Assembly (NCBI RefSeq): GCF_030464885.1
Contig: NZ_JALPRJ010000033.1
Location: 1 to 64,000, forward strand
Length of the DNA stretch: 64,000 nt
Direction of reading: 5' to 3'
Source of the DNA: Caballeronia sp. SEWSISQ10-4 2
Lineage (GTDB): Bacteria; Pseudomonadota; Gammaproteobacteria; Burkholderiales; Burkholderiaceae
Of the stretch, positions 1 to 8,035 are shown piece after piece (positions within the stretch are counted from its first letter, which is position 1; every line of letters begins with the position of its first letter). The notes beneath the pieces were generated by a model, which searched no databases, was not told the DNA's origin, and saw nothing but the letters and a program-made list of their open reading frames with translations. The translations under genes were made by a program, and so were the position numbers.

Positions 1-2
1 AC

Positions 3-485
3 GCGTGGCAGGCCATTGCGCGCGAAATCGCCACGAGCTGCCGGCGCCAGTGTGTGGGCACCGTGTATATCGGCTGGCCGAAGGGGATCCGCGAGGAGCG
101 TGTCTACTCGAAAAGGTGGGGCGCACGGATACACAACTTCTGGGGGTTCGATACGTCGAGCCGGATCCTGCAGGCCGCGCTCGAACGCCAGGGCATCATG
201 GTCAAGCGTGTAGGTGAACGAGGTTCGTCGAGCACCTGCCCGGTGACGTCCTGTGGGTCGAAGAAGGTGACACGCAAGCCACGCCACATCCTGAGTTGCC
301 GGACATGCGACACGACCATCCACTCGGACCAGGCCGGCAGCCGCAACATTCTTGCATTCAATCATCCCGGAACAAGCTGGGACGCGGTGAAGACCACCGT
401 ACGGCCTGACACCCTGCGCTGGAACAAGCAGCGCTGGGTCGACGCCGAAAATCGCAACGACACAACGTTGCTCAAGGCGGCGTAA
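3..485 (+). CDS. tnpB: IS200/IS605-family TnpB, C-terminal part (cut by window start)
   Basis: The reading frame is open from the left edge, so the gene is truncated by the window and no start can be assigned. What remains is the C-terminal third of a TnpB RNA-guided nuclease. It shows the zinc-ribbon cysteines (STCPVTSCG, then SCRTC) followed by HSDQAGSRNIL, which matches the last RuvC motif with its Asp and the Asn-Ile-Leu tail typical of the family. In IS605 elements TnpB cuts DNA guided by an RNA from the element's right end and helps keep the transposon. Just after the stop comes a sequence resembling that right end. Whether the 5' part and a tnpA partner are intact cannot be seen. Confidence 0.85.
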   Translation, partial: AWQAIAREIATSCRRQCVGTVYIGWPKGIREERVYSKRWGARIHNFWGFDTSSRILQAALERQGIMVKRVGERGSSSTCPVTSCGSKKVTRKPRHILSCRTCDTTIHSDQAGSRNILAFNHPGTSWDAVKTTVRPDTLRWNKQRWVDAENRNDTTLLKAA

Positions 486-527
486 GCCGCCGGGAATCCT
501 CGTTCATCAGGGCGAGGAGGACGTCAA
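486..527 (+). ncRNA. Probable IS605 right end / 3' tail of TnpB omega-RNA
   Basis: Directly after the tnpB stop is a short hairpin, CCTCG at 498-502 pairing with CGAGG at 513-517, followed by GAGGACGTCAA ending at 527. IS605-type right ends commonly finish with a GC-rich hairpin and a GGATGTCAA-like tail, which is also the 3' scaffold of the guide RNA; the bases after it act as guide. By that logic the guide would start at 528. Called from pattern memory; the 5' end of the RNA would lie inside tnpB. Confidence 0.5.
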
Positions 528-628
528 CATTACCAACCCGGCAAATGTCCCGTGACAATAACGTTTGGAACGCTTCGCGTCAAAGTTTCGAAGGTTGTTT
601 GCAACGGTTAGTGTGCTTGGGAAGGGAC

Positions 629-1555
629 CTATAGAGCGCTCACGCCACCTTGCCGCTTCGCGCCAGCCGCGTTCGCCGCGCCCGTCGTATGGTAGGCGTG
701 TGAAAGGTGCTTGCGCATGCGCTCCGCAGCAGCCGGCATGTCGTTGGCAAGAACGGCATCGATGATCTCAAGATGCTCCCCGCACCATTCCTTGATGCGC
801 TTGCGGTTCACATAACCCTGGAACTCCAGCAGCCGGCGCAGCCGGTTCTGTTGCTGCATCGACTGATGCATGAACACGTTGCCGCTGTATTCGGCCAGCA
901 TTTCGTGAAAGTTGGCGTCGGTTTCGAAAACTTGCGTGGGCGTCACGCCGTTCAGGCCTAGCTGTGACGTCAGAAAAATATGTTCTCGCCTGCATCGCTC
1001 GAGCGCGGAGCGGTCCGGCGAAAATGTAGGCAGCAACAAGCCTGCCGGCTCCAGCGTCAGACGAAAGTCATAGCTGCTTTTCAAGGTCAGCGACGAATCC
1101 AGCGACGGCTGGAAACTCCAGCCGTGCCCTTTATTGCGCACGATCAAGCCATCTTCCGAAAGCCTCGACAACGCCCGCGTCATGGTCACGCGATCCACCT
1201 CATAACGCTGTGCGATGTCGGTCTGCGTCAGCGACGCCGGAATGACACCCGCGAGCCTGTCAGTGACCAGACGGTCGTACAGGTCCTCATCGCCGGACGT
1301 AGGCTGCGCCAGTTCGACCCGATGCAAACCGTCAGCCGGACGCACCAGGAAGAACCCCTGGTTTTTCCGCGCTTCGATGACACCCAGCGACTCGAGCAGC
1401 GTCATGGCTGCGCGAACCGGCGTGCGCGACACGCCGAGCAGATCCGCAAGCTGCTGCTCGCGCAGATGATGACCCACGTCGAAACGCGCTTCCTGAATCA
1501 ATTCAAGAATCTGCTTCGCCAGCACATGAGCCCCTTTGCCCGCCCGCTTCGTCAT
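629..1555 (-). CDS. GntR-family regulator with two winged helices and an FCD domain
   Basis: 308-residue regulator. Residues ~13-70 are a GntR winged helix (LREQQLADLLGVSRTPVRAA) and a second helix-turn-helix follows at ~95-150 (TQTDIAQRYEVDRVTMTRAL, then GLIVRNKGHGWSF). The C-terminal half is a helical FCD-type ligand-binding domain (ETDANFHEMLAEYSGN, EHLEIIDAVLANDMPAAAERM). The gene is divergent from the transporter/catabolic operon at 1737 and is its likely regulator. An 18-bp dyad in the shared intergenic region recurs before the binding-protein gene at 12463, the pattern expected if one protein controls both transcripts. The ligand is unknown, presumably the imported compound or an intermediate. 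Confidence 0.85.
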   Translation of the reverse strand: MTKRAGKGAHVLAKQILELIQEARFDVGHHLREQQLADLLGVSRTPVRAAMTLLESLGVIEARKNQGFFLVRPADGLHRVELAQPTSGDEDLYDRLVTDRLAGVIPASLTQTDIAQRYEVDRVTMTRALSRLSEDGLIVRNKGHGWSFQPSLDSSLTLKSSYDFRLTLEPAGLLLPTFSPDRSALERCRREHIFLTSQLGLNGVTPTQVFETDANFHEMLAEYSGNVFMHQSMQQQNRLRRLLEFQGYVNRKRIKEWCGEHLEIIDAVLANDMPAAAERMRKHLSHAYHTTGAANAAGAKRQGGVSAL

Positions 1556-1584
1556 CTCGCCGTTCCTCCGATTTCACTGTAGAA

Positions 1585-1602
1585 GAATATCAAAAAATAC
1601 AA
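1585..1602 (-). promoter_or_regulatory. Weak copy of the cluster operator in front of the GntR gene
   Basis: Read on the minus strand this is TTGTATTTTTTGATATTC, which shares 11 of 18 positions with the dyad at 1696-1713. It lies about 30 bp upstream of the regulator's start and could be an autoregulatory site. The match is modest and the region is AT-rich, so chance is possible. Confidence 0.3.
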
Positions 1603-1695
1603 CTTTTACCCACTACCAGATACAAGATTCGGGAGATGGAAAGCACGGCATTCGCCGCTAATGACGTCTTTACGCTTGACCAGGCAATTTTGCCT

Positions 1696-1713
1696 TTGTA
1701 TAAATTGACACAA
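1696..1713 (+). promoter_or_regulatory. Predicted operator of the permease/catabolic operon
   Basis: TTGTATAAATTGACACAA is a dyad: arm TTGTAT, 6-bp centre, arm ACACAA. The complement of 12503-12520 reads TTGTATAAATTTGTACAA, matching at 15 of 18 positions. It lies 24 bp before the proposed permease start. The form (TTGT/ACAA half-sites) fits GntR/FadR-type binding, so the divergent GntR protein is the likely binder (inference). Confidence 0.6.
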
Positions 1714-1736
1714 TTCAGACAAACGGAGTTGTGCAG

Positions 1737-2459
1737 ATGTCACTTCATCTCCTCCTTGAGTACCTCACCTCAGGAGCTTTTCTCCGCGGAGCGGCGCTCA
1801 CCCTTGCGCTGACGGTTGTCTCGCTCGGCTTCGGGATGCTGATCGGCCTAGTGCTGGCGTTGCTTAACGGCGTGCAGAGCCGCATCGTCAAGACGCTCGT
1901 GTTTTTTTACCTGTGGCTATTTCGCGGCACACCCGTGCTGTTTCAGATCATCTTCATCTATAACGTGCTGCCTTCGTTCGGTATCCGCTTCAGCGCTTTT
2001 GTTTGCGCAGTACTCGCGCTGTCGCTCAATGAAGGCGCATTTATGTCGGAGATTTTTCGCTCTGGCTTACACGCGGTGAAGCAAGGCCAGCGCACCGCCG
2101 GCTTCGCGCTCGGCATGACGCGCGCGAAAGTGTTTCGCCACATCGTGCTGCCGCAGGCGCTGCGCGTGGTCCTGCCGCCTATCGGCAACCAGATGATCGG
2201 CATGCTCAAACTGAGCGCGCTTGTCTCGGTGATTGCCGTCCAGGAACTGCTGCTGGTCGCAGATCAGGCGGCCAGTGCGAACTTCAAGTATCTCGAAGCA
2301 CTGAGCGCCGCCGGCATCTACTACCTCGCGCTCACGACCCTGTTCATGGTGTTGCAAGGCTGGATGGAACGCGCGCTCGATAGAAAACGTAATTCCGCCA
2401 CGCGCCGCATGTCGTTCACGGAGCGGCTTCTTGGCACCTCGCAACCGCTTGTTCGCTAA
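1737..2459 (+). CDS. Polar amino acid-type ABC transporter permease (HisM/GlnP family)
   Basis: About 240 residues of inner-membrane permease with roughly five hydrophobic segments. The EAA cytoplasmic loop that docks to the ATPase is clear: GFALGMTRAKVFRHIVLPQA. I prefer ATG 1737 over GTG 1731 because GGAG at 1725-1728 is 8 nt before the ATG and only 2 nt before the GTG. The ATPase follows 9 bp after the stop. The matching binding protein is not next to it but ~9 kb away on the opposite strand at 11642-12463, behind a similar operator. Family membership suggests an amino acid or amino-acid-like substrate. Confidence 0.88.
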   Translation: MSLHLLLEYLTSGAFLRGAALTLALTVVSLGFGMLIGLVLALLNGVQSRIVKTLVFFYLWLFRGTPVLFQIIFIYNVLPSFGIRFSAFVCAVLALSLNEGAFMSEIFRSGLHAVKQGQRTAGFALGMTRAKVFRHIVLPQALRVVLPPIGNQMIGMLKLSALVSVIAVQELLLVADQAASANFKYLEALSAAGIYYLALTTLFMVLQGWMERALDRKRNSATRRMSFTERLLGTSQPLVR

Positions 2460-2468
2460 AGGCTGCCC

Positions 2469-3236
2469 ATGTCGTCCACGCCGTCCCTATCGTCTGGAGC
2501 GTCCCTGCCCTTGCTCAGGATCAGCCGTATCGACAAGAGCTACGGTAGTACGCAAATCCTCAAAAGCTGTTCGATTGATGTTGCATCGAAGGAGACCATT
2601 GTTGTCATCGGTCCATCAGGATCGGGCAAGTCGACACTGCTGCGTTGTATCAATCTGCTTGAATCCGTCGATGCCGGCAACATACTCTTCGAAGGCCGCG
2701 ACCTCACTCGCGAACGCAAGAGTGAACACCTCGTGCGCCAGCAGATCGGCATGGTGTTCCAGAACTTCGAGCTGTTCTCGCATCTCTCGGCGATAGAAAA
2801 CATCATGCTCGCGCCCATGACCGTCTCGGGCCTCGCGCGCGCGGACGCCCACGCCCTCGCGCTCGGCCTGCTGCGCAAGGTCCGCTTGGGCGAGCGCGCC
2901 GACCACTATCCGGACCAGTTGTCGGGTGGCCAGCAGCAGCGCGTGGCCATTGCCCGCGCGCTTGCGATGAAGCCGAAGGTGATGCTCTACGACGAACCTA
3001 CTTCCGCACTCGATCCCGAAATGGTCAGCGAAGTGCTCGACGTGATGGCCGAACTGAGTGCGGAAGGCATGACGAGCATCGTGGTCACGCACGAAATGGG
3101 CTTTGCCCGCCGCGCCGCCGACAAGATCGTGTTCATGGATGCCGGCGAAGTCATCGTCACCGAGACCAGCGAAAAATTCTTCGGCGGCGCCACGCACGAG
3201 CGCGCGCGCCGTTTCCTCGACCAGATTCTGCATTGA
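2469..3236 (+). CDS. Amino acid ABC transporter ATP-binding protein
   Basis: 255-residue ABC ATPase of the GlnQ/HisP type. Walker A is GPSGSGKST, the Q-loop region is GMVFQNFELFSHL, the signature is LSGGQQQRVAIARAL, Walker B is VMLYDEPTSALDPE and the switch His is in VVTHEMGFAR. All catalytic elements are present and the length is normal. It sits between the permease and the M20 hydrolase in a tightly spaced plus-strand operon, so it should power the same importer. Confidence 0.92.
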   Translation: MSSTPSLSSGASLPLLRISRIDKSYGSTQILKSCSIDVASKETIVVIGPSGSGKSTLLRCINLLESVDAGNILFEGRDLTRERKSEHLVRQQIGMVFQNFELFSHLSAIENIMLAPMTVSGLARADAHALALGLLRKVRLGERADHYPDQLSGGQQQRVAIARALAMKPKVMLYDEPTSALDPEMVSEVLDVMAELSAEGMTSIVVTHEMGFARRAADKIVFMDAGEVIVTETSEKFFGGATHERARRFLDQILH

Positions 3237-3253
3237 CCTGGAGCCTTCACTGC

Positions 3254-4414
3254 ATGCATTCCCAACCCGACCTGTCTCGCATGAAGCGGGATCTCGCTGC
3301 CCTCGTCGGCATCAATACTGAAAATCCGCCCGGCCGTGAATTAGAAGCCGCGCAACTCGTGCATGGGCTGCTGGCGAGCGAAGGCTTCGATTTATCGCTG
3401 AGTGAATACAAGCCGGGGCGCGCGAACGTGATGGCGCGCCTTGAAAACGGTCCCGGCCCGACCTTCGCCTTCAACACGCATCTCGACGTCGTGCCCGCCG
3501 GCGATGGATGGAAATCGGACCCCTTCGTACTGCGCGAAGCCGATAACCGCCTATATGGCCGCGGCTCATGCGATGCGAAAGGTCCCCTGACCGCGATGAT
3601 CGAAGCCATGCGCATGCTGGCTGCAAACCGCGCCGGCTGGTGCGGAACCTTGCTCGGCGTATTCACCGCCGATGAGGAAATCGCCAGCGAAGGCGCTAAG
3701 TTCTATGCAGCCAGCCGGCCGAAAGTGGATTTCGTGGTGGTGGGCGAACCGACATCCAATGCGACGTTTTCAGCGCACAAGGGCAGCTTGCGTCCATTGG
3801 TCCGCGTGCACGGCGTGACCGCGCATTCCGGCACGCCGCATCTCGGCGACAACGCGATTTACCGCGCAGCCCAATTGCTCAAGCTGATCGAAGGTCATCA
3901 CGAGAACGAGGTGCGCTGCCGCTGCCATCCGCTGGTCGGTGCCGCGAGCCTGACAGTCACGCGCGCGTTCGGCGGCCATGCGGACAACGTCGTGCCGGGC
4001 GCGTGTGACTTGTTGCTCGACCGGCGCATGGTGCCGGGCGAACTGGAGTCGGACGTCAAGCGCGAGATCGACCGGTTGCTCGAGTTGGCGCACGAACAGT
4101 TTGGCGTGCGTGCGGAAGTCATCGAATACCGGCCGACAACGGGCGGGGCCACCGAAACCGCGCTTGATTCGAGGATAGTGCAGGCGAGCCTCGCCGCGTG
4201 CCAGGCGCACGGTACCACCGAGCCGGGTCCGTTCGGCTTCCAGGGCGGTTGTGACCTCGTGCACTTCCGTAGCGTCGGCGCAGCGGGCGTCGTGATCGGG
4301 CCGGGTACGCTCGAAGTCGCGCACAAGCCCGACGAGTTCGTTCCTATAAATGAATTGCTTGCTTCCAGCCTGATCTATCGCGATGTCGCGATTCACATGA
4401 TGCAGGCGGGTTGA
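3254..4414 (+). CDS. M20-family amidohydrolase (ArgE/DapE/ACY1 type)
   Basis: 386 residues from ATG 3254, chosen because CTGGAG lies 10 nt upstream; a TTG at 3233 overlapping the ATPase stop is the alternative. The di-zinc M20 residues are present: His and Asp in HLDVVPAGDGW, Asp in GRGSCDAKGP, the Glu pair in ADEEIASEGA, the next ligand in VVGEPT, and the C-terminal His in EVAHKPDEFVP. Enzymes of this family remove acyl groups from N-acyl amino acids or hydrolyse small peptides. In this operon a role in deacylating the imported compound, or a product of the downstream M24 enzyme, is plausible. The substrate cannot be read from sequence. Confidence 0.85.
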   Translation: MHSQPDLSRMKRDLAALVGINTENPPGRELEAAQLVHGLLASEGFDLSLSEYKPGRANVMARLENGPGPTFAFNTHLDVVPAGDGWKSDPFVLREADNRLYGRGSCDAKGPLTAMIEAMRMLAANRAGWCGTLLGVFTADEEIASEGAKFYAASRPKVDFVVVGEPTSNATFSAHKGSLRPLVRVHGVTAHSGTPHLGDNAIYRAAQLLKLIEGHHENEVRCRCHPLVGAASLTVTRAFGGHADNVVPGACDLLLDRRMVPGELESDVKREIDRLLELAHEQFGVRAEVIEYRPTTGGATETALDSRIVQASLAACQAHGTTEPGPFGFQGGCDLVHFRSVGAAGVVIGPGTLEVAHKPDEFVPINELLASSLIYRDVAIHMMQAG

Positions 4415-4420
4415 GCGACC

Positions 4421-5509
4421 GTGGAAGCCACTCTTCACCGTGCATCGCTTCATTATGGCGCAGGGCTCGTGCTGCATACGGCGTCATCGGGCAGTGTTGG
4501 ATATCTGGACGCGCTTTATCTGCGGCTTGTCAAAGACGGCAAGGCGGGCGTGGGCGAAGCGCGGATCAATATCGCTTATCTCAATGGCCTTGAGGCCGCG
4601 CAAGTTCTGGACGATGCTCGCTCGGCGTTGGCGCAAATCGACTGGACGCTCGGCGCGCAAGCACTGCTTGACGACTCCGCGAACTGGCGCAAGCGTTACT
4701 CGGCGCCGGTGCGCATGATGATCGACAGCGCGTTGCACGATCTGCACGCCCGGCAACTCGGCGTGAGCGTGACCGGCCTGTTCAACGCCGACGCTGCCCG
4801 AACGCAAACGTGGCGCTCGAACCAGACGCTTTTCTGGTCCTCCGACGAAACCATGCTCGAACGCGCCGCCGGGTATCTTGCGCGCGGTTTCCATGAACTC
4901 AAGTTGCGCGTGGGCATTGGCGCGTTCGAGGACGACCTGCGCCGCATCGACCTGTTACGCGAGCGCTTCGGACAACGCGTGACGCTCTCCATCGATGCGA
5001 ATGGCCAGTGGCTATCCGCCGATTGTCCCGCGCGTTTCGATGCGCTCGCCAGGCGCGCAATCGAGTACGTGGAGCAGCCCATCGCCGCCGGTGACTGGAC
5101 AACGCTGCGTGAGCTCGCGCAAACCAGTCCGCTCACGCTGATGCTCGATGAAAGCCTGCAGTCGCCCGCCGATATCGATGCGCTCATCGAACTGTCGGGG
5201 TTGCCGGTGGCGGCGCACCTGAAGCTGGTCAAGCTCGGCGGCGTGATGGCGACGATCGCCGCGGCGCGCAAGCTTACGGCAGCCGGTATTGCGCTGATGA
5301 TCGGCCAGATGAACGAAGGCGCGGCGGCCACGGCAGCGGCGCTGCACGTGTGCATGGCGACAGCGCCGCGCTGGGCCGAACTCTATGGCGCCGACGGTCT
5401 GCTCGATGACCCCGCGAGCGGACTCTCCTACGAGGCGGGCAGCCTTCGCGTGGCCGGCCGTACAGGACTTGGCATCGCCTTCGATGCCAGTCTGACCCAA
5501 CCCCTTTAA
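4421..5509 (+). CDS. Enolase-superfamily enzyme (muconate lactonizing / dipeptide epimerase-like)
   Basis: 362 residues from a GTG start 6 bp after the M20 stop; no clear Shine-Dalgarno sequence, so translational coupling is likely. The barrel-domain signature is complete: K161-L-R163 at the place of the usual KxK acid/base pair, metal ligands D192 (SIDANGQW), E218 (YVEQP) and D243 (MLDES), and K268 in HLKLVKLGG on the opposite face. This is the MLE-subgroup arrangement (epimerases, lactonizing enzymes, OSB synthases). The second Lys of KxK is Arg here, which differs from most dipeptide epimerases. In this context it may epimerise an N-acyl or cyclic amino acid before hydrolysis, but that is inference. 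Confidence 0.8.
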   Translation: MEATLHRASLHYGAGLVLHTASSGSVGYLDALYLRLVKDGKAGVGEARINIAYLNGLEAAQVLDDARSALAQIDWTLGAQALLDDSANWRKRYSAPVRMMIDSALHDLHARQLGVSVTGLFNADAARTQTWRSNQTLFWSSDETMLERAAGYLARGFHELKLRVGIGAFEDDLRRIDLLRERFGQRVTLSIDANGQWLSADCPARFDALARRAIEYVEQPIAAGDWTTLRELAQTSPLTLMLDESLQSPADIDALIELSGLPVAAHLKLVKLGGVMATIAAARKLTAAGIALMIGQMNEGAAATAAALHVCMATAPRWAELYGADGLLDDPASGLSYEAGSLRVAGRTGLGIAFDASLTQPL

Positions 5510-5536
5510 GCATCACTTCCCACCAAGGAAACAACC

Positions 5537-6712
5537 ATGCAGGCAAGCCAAGGTCCCGCCCAGGGCTGCGAATCAGCCTTCCCCGCCGATGAGTACGCCC
5601 ATCGTGTTGCGCGCGCCCGCGCATCGCTCGCCAAAGAGAACATCGACGCGATGATCGTGACCGGTCCGGAAAACATCTTCTATCTGACGGGCCAGCAGAC
5701 GCCCGGCTACTACACGTTCCAGGCGCTGATCCTGCCCGTCGCGGGCGAGCCGGTTTTCGTGATCCGCCAGCTCGAATACTTCAACTTCATCGCCAATACG
5801 TATATTCCGGACGCCCAGATTTACAGCGACGGTGAGAATCCTATCGATGTCCTCGTGCGCGTGATCCAGCAGAAAGGGCTCGCGGGCAAGCGCATTGCGA
5901 TCGATAAACGCGGCTGGTTCCTGCCGATCGCCGTCTATGAAACGCTCATGGAGAAGCTTGGCAGCATTGCCGATGCGGCGGGTGTCGTCGAGCGACTGCG
6001 CGCGGTGAAATCGGCGGCGGAGATCGGGAAGATCGCCATTGCAGCCGGTTATGTGGATGCCGGAATGCGCGCGGGTCTCGCTGCCGTCAGACCAGGCGCG
6101 ACGGAAAACACGCTGGTTGCGGCGATGATGTCTTCGGCCATCGCGGCGGGCTCGGAATACGTCGGCATGGAGCCGCTCGTGTCGGCAGGTCCGCGCACGG
6201 GCGTACCGCATGGCACGTGGCGGCGGCGCGCGCTCGAGAACAACGCGCCCGCGTTTCTCGAAATGGCGGCCTGTCATGACCGCTATCATGCCGCGCTCAT
6301 GCGCTCGGCGTGGATCGGCGAAGTGCGCCCGGAAGCCCTCGACATGGAAAAGGTCTGCCAGGAAGCGTTGCAGGCAGCGCTTGATGCCATCAAGCCCGGC
6401 GCGCCGTGCGAAGCGCCGCATTTGGCCTGCCAGCGGGTTATCGACCGAGCGGGTTACACCGATAACTTCAAGAAGCGCACCGGTTATTCGGTGGGCATCT
6501 CATTTGCGCCCGACTGGGGCGAAGGTGCGATCCTGAGCCTGTACACGGGCGTGATGACGCCGCTCGAGCCGGGCATGACATTTCACATTCCGCCGGCGTT
6601 GCGCATCTACGGCGAATTTACGGTGGGTGTGAGCGAAACGGTCGTGGTGACAGAGAGCGGCTATCGCGTGCTTGGCACTGTCGAGCGTCCGCTGCTGCGG
6701 GTAGCAGCGTAA
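5537..6712 (+). CDS. M24 'pita-bread' hydrolase, ectoine hydrolase (DoeA/EutD)-like, metal ligands lost
   Basis: 391 residues; N-terminal creatinase-type domain (EYAHRVARARASL to ~150) and C-terminal M24 fold. The usual metal-peptidase ligands are absent: LEMAACHDRYHAAL stands where the two Asp are expected, GYSVGISFAPDWGEG where the His is expected and EPGMTFHIPP where the first Glu is expected; only the last Glu (GVSETVVVTESG) remains. The GYS-G-PDWGE and EPGMTFH pattern resembles, from memory, ectoine hydrolase DoeA/EutD, a metal-independent ring-opening branch of the fold. The neighbours (importer, deacylase-type M20 gene, aminotransferase, dehydratase) parallel ectoine catabolism, but the recognisable eutA, eutC and eutE genes are missing. 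A related cyclic or amide substrate is possible. Confidence 0.75.
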   Translation: MQASQGPAQGCESAFPADEYAHRVARARASLAKENIDAMIVTGPENIFYLTGQQTPGYYTFQALILPVAGEPVFVIRQLEYFNFIANTYIPDAQIYSDGENPIDVLVRVIQQKGLAGKRIAIDKRGWFLPIAVYETLMEKLGSIADAAGVVERLRAVKSAAEIGKIAIAAGYVDAGMRAGLAAVRPGATENTLVAAMMSSAIAAGSEYVGMEPLVSAGPRTGVPHGTWRRRALENNAPAFLEMAACHDRYHAALMRSAWIGEVRPEALDMEKVCQEALQAALDAIKPGAPCEAPHLACQRVIDRAGYTDNFKKRTGYSVGISFAPDWGEGAILSLYTGVMTPLEPGMTFHIPPALRIYGEFTVGVSETVVVTESGYRVLGTVERPLLRVAA

Positions 6713-6772
6713 AAACGCGGCTCGACCCGCCGAACAATCACGGACACGAAGTCAAGAAAATACGAGGTCAAC

Positions 6773-8005
6773 ATGTCTTTCAATCAGCTCGCACCGCGCA
6801 TGCAGCGCGTACAGCCCTCGCCTACCGCGGTGATCTCGGACAAGGTCCGCGTCCTGCTCGCGAAGGGTAAGCCGGTCATCAACCTGGGCGAAGGCGAACT
6901 GCATTTCGATACACCAGCGCACATCAAGCAAGCAGGCATTGCCGCGATTGAGCGCGGCGACACCAAGTACACGGCCGTCGCCGGGACGTCGGAGCTGCTC
7001 GAAGCAATCGTCGATAAATTCGCAAACGAAAACGACATCCAGTATTCGACGCTGGAAGTGATCTCCGGGACCGGCGCGAAGCAACTCATCTTCAACGCGC
7101 TGCTGGCGACTACCGCGCCCGAGGATGAGGTCCTGATCTGCGCGCCGTACTGGGTTTCCTATCCCGACATGGTCGCGATTACCGAAGGGCGCGTGCGCGT
7201 ACTGCCGAGCACCGCCGCCGATGGCTGGAAGCTGCGCGCCGACGTACTGCGTGCGGCGATCACACCCAAAACCCGCTGGCTGATCCTCAACTCGCCGAAC
7301 AATCCGTCCGGGGCCGTGTATTCGCGCGATGAACTCAAGGCGCTGACCGACGTGCTGCTCGACTTCGAGCACGTGCTGCTGATGGCCGACGACATCTATG
7401 AACACGTGCGCTACGGCGAGCGTTTCTACACGCCGGTGCAGGTCGAACCGCGCCTGCGCGAGCGCACGCTGACGGTGAACGGCGTATCGAAAGGCTATTC
7501 GATGACCGGCTGGCGCATTGGCTACGCGGGTGGCCCCTCATGGTTAATCCGCGCGATGCAGACGCTGCAGTCGCAGAGCACGTCCAACCCGAGCACGATC
7601 TCGCAAGCGGCCGCCGTCGCCGCGCTGCGCGGCGGCACGGATTTCATGGCGGACTGGCTGACGGCGCTCGCACTGAACCGCGGCGTGGTGCTGGCCGCTG
7701 TCGAGCGCTGCGCCGGGCTGCATTGTGCGGCCTCCGAAGGTGCGTTCTATGCGTTCGTCGACTGCTCGGGGTTGATTGGTGCGACGACGCCCGACGGGAC
7801 GGTTCTCGCCACCGACCTGGACTTCGCCAATTACCTGCTCGATGCCGCGCACGTGGGCGTGGTACACGGCGGCGCGTTTGGCGTGGGAAATCACATCCGC
7901 ATTGCCTATGCGGTGCCCGAAGATACCTTGCGCGATGCGTGCCAGCGGATCGAAAAGGCGTGCGCGGCGCTGGTTTTATCGACGGTGGAAACGAGCGGGC
8001 GTTGA
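6773..8005 (+). CDS. Class I/II pyridoxal-phosphate aminotransferase
   Basis: 410 residues, fold type I, aspartate aminotransferase-like (I-gamma). Visible motifs: the substrate-side Gly in NLGEGELHF, the SPNNPSGAVYS loop, the D-Y pair in ADDIYEH, PLP lysine K240 in NGVSKGYSMTGWRIGY, and the C-terminal substrate-carboxylate Arg in GVGNHIRIAYA. GAGG-type spacing (GAGG at 6763-6766) supports the ATG. It is the sixth gene of the catabolic operon and would transaminate an amino acid released by the hydrolases upstream. Confidence 0.87.
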   Translation: MSFNQLAPRMQRVQPSPTAVISDKVRVLLAKGKPVINLGEGELHFDTPAHIKQAGIAAIERGDTKYTAVAGTSELLEAIVDKFANENDIQYSTLEVISGTGAKQLIFNALLATTAPEDEVLICAPYWVSYPDMVAITEGRVRVLPSTAADGWKLRADVLRAAITPKTRWLILNSPNNPSGAVYSRDELKALTDVLLDFEHVLLMADDIYEHVRYGERFYTPVQVEPRLRERTLTVNGVSKGYSMTGWRIGYAGGPSWLIRAMQTLQSQSTSNPSTISQAAAVAALRGGTDFMADWLTALALNRGVVLAAVERCAGLHCAASEGAFYAFVDCSGLIGATTPDGTVLATDLDFANYLLDAAHVGVVHGGAFGVGNHIRIAYAVPEDTLRDACQRIEKACAALVLSTVETSGR

Positions 8006-8035
8006 GCGTTCATGCTTGAAAATGGAGGGCAGGAC

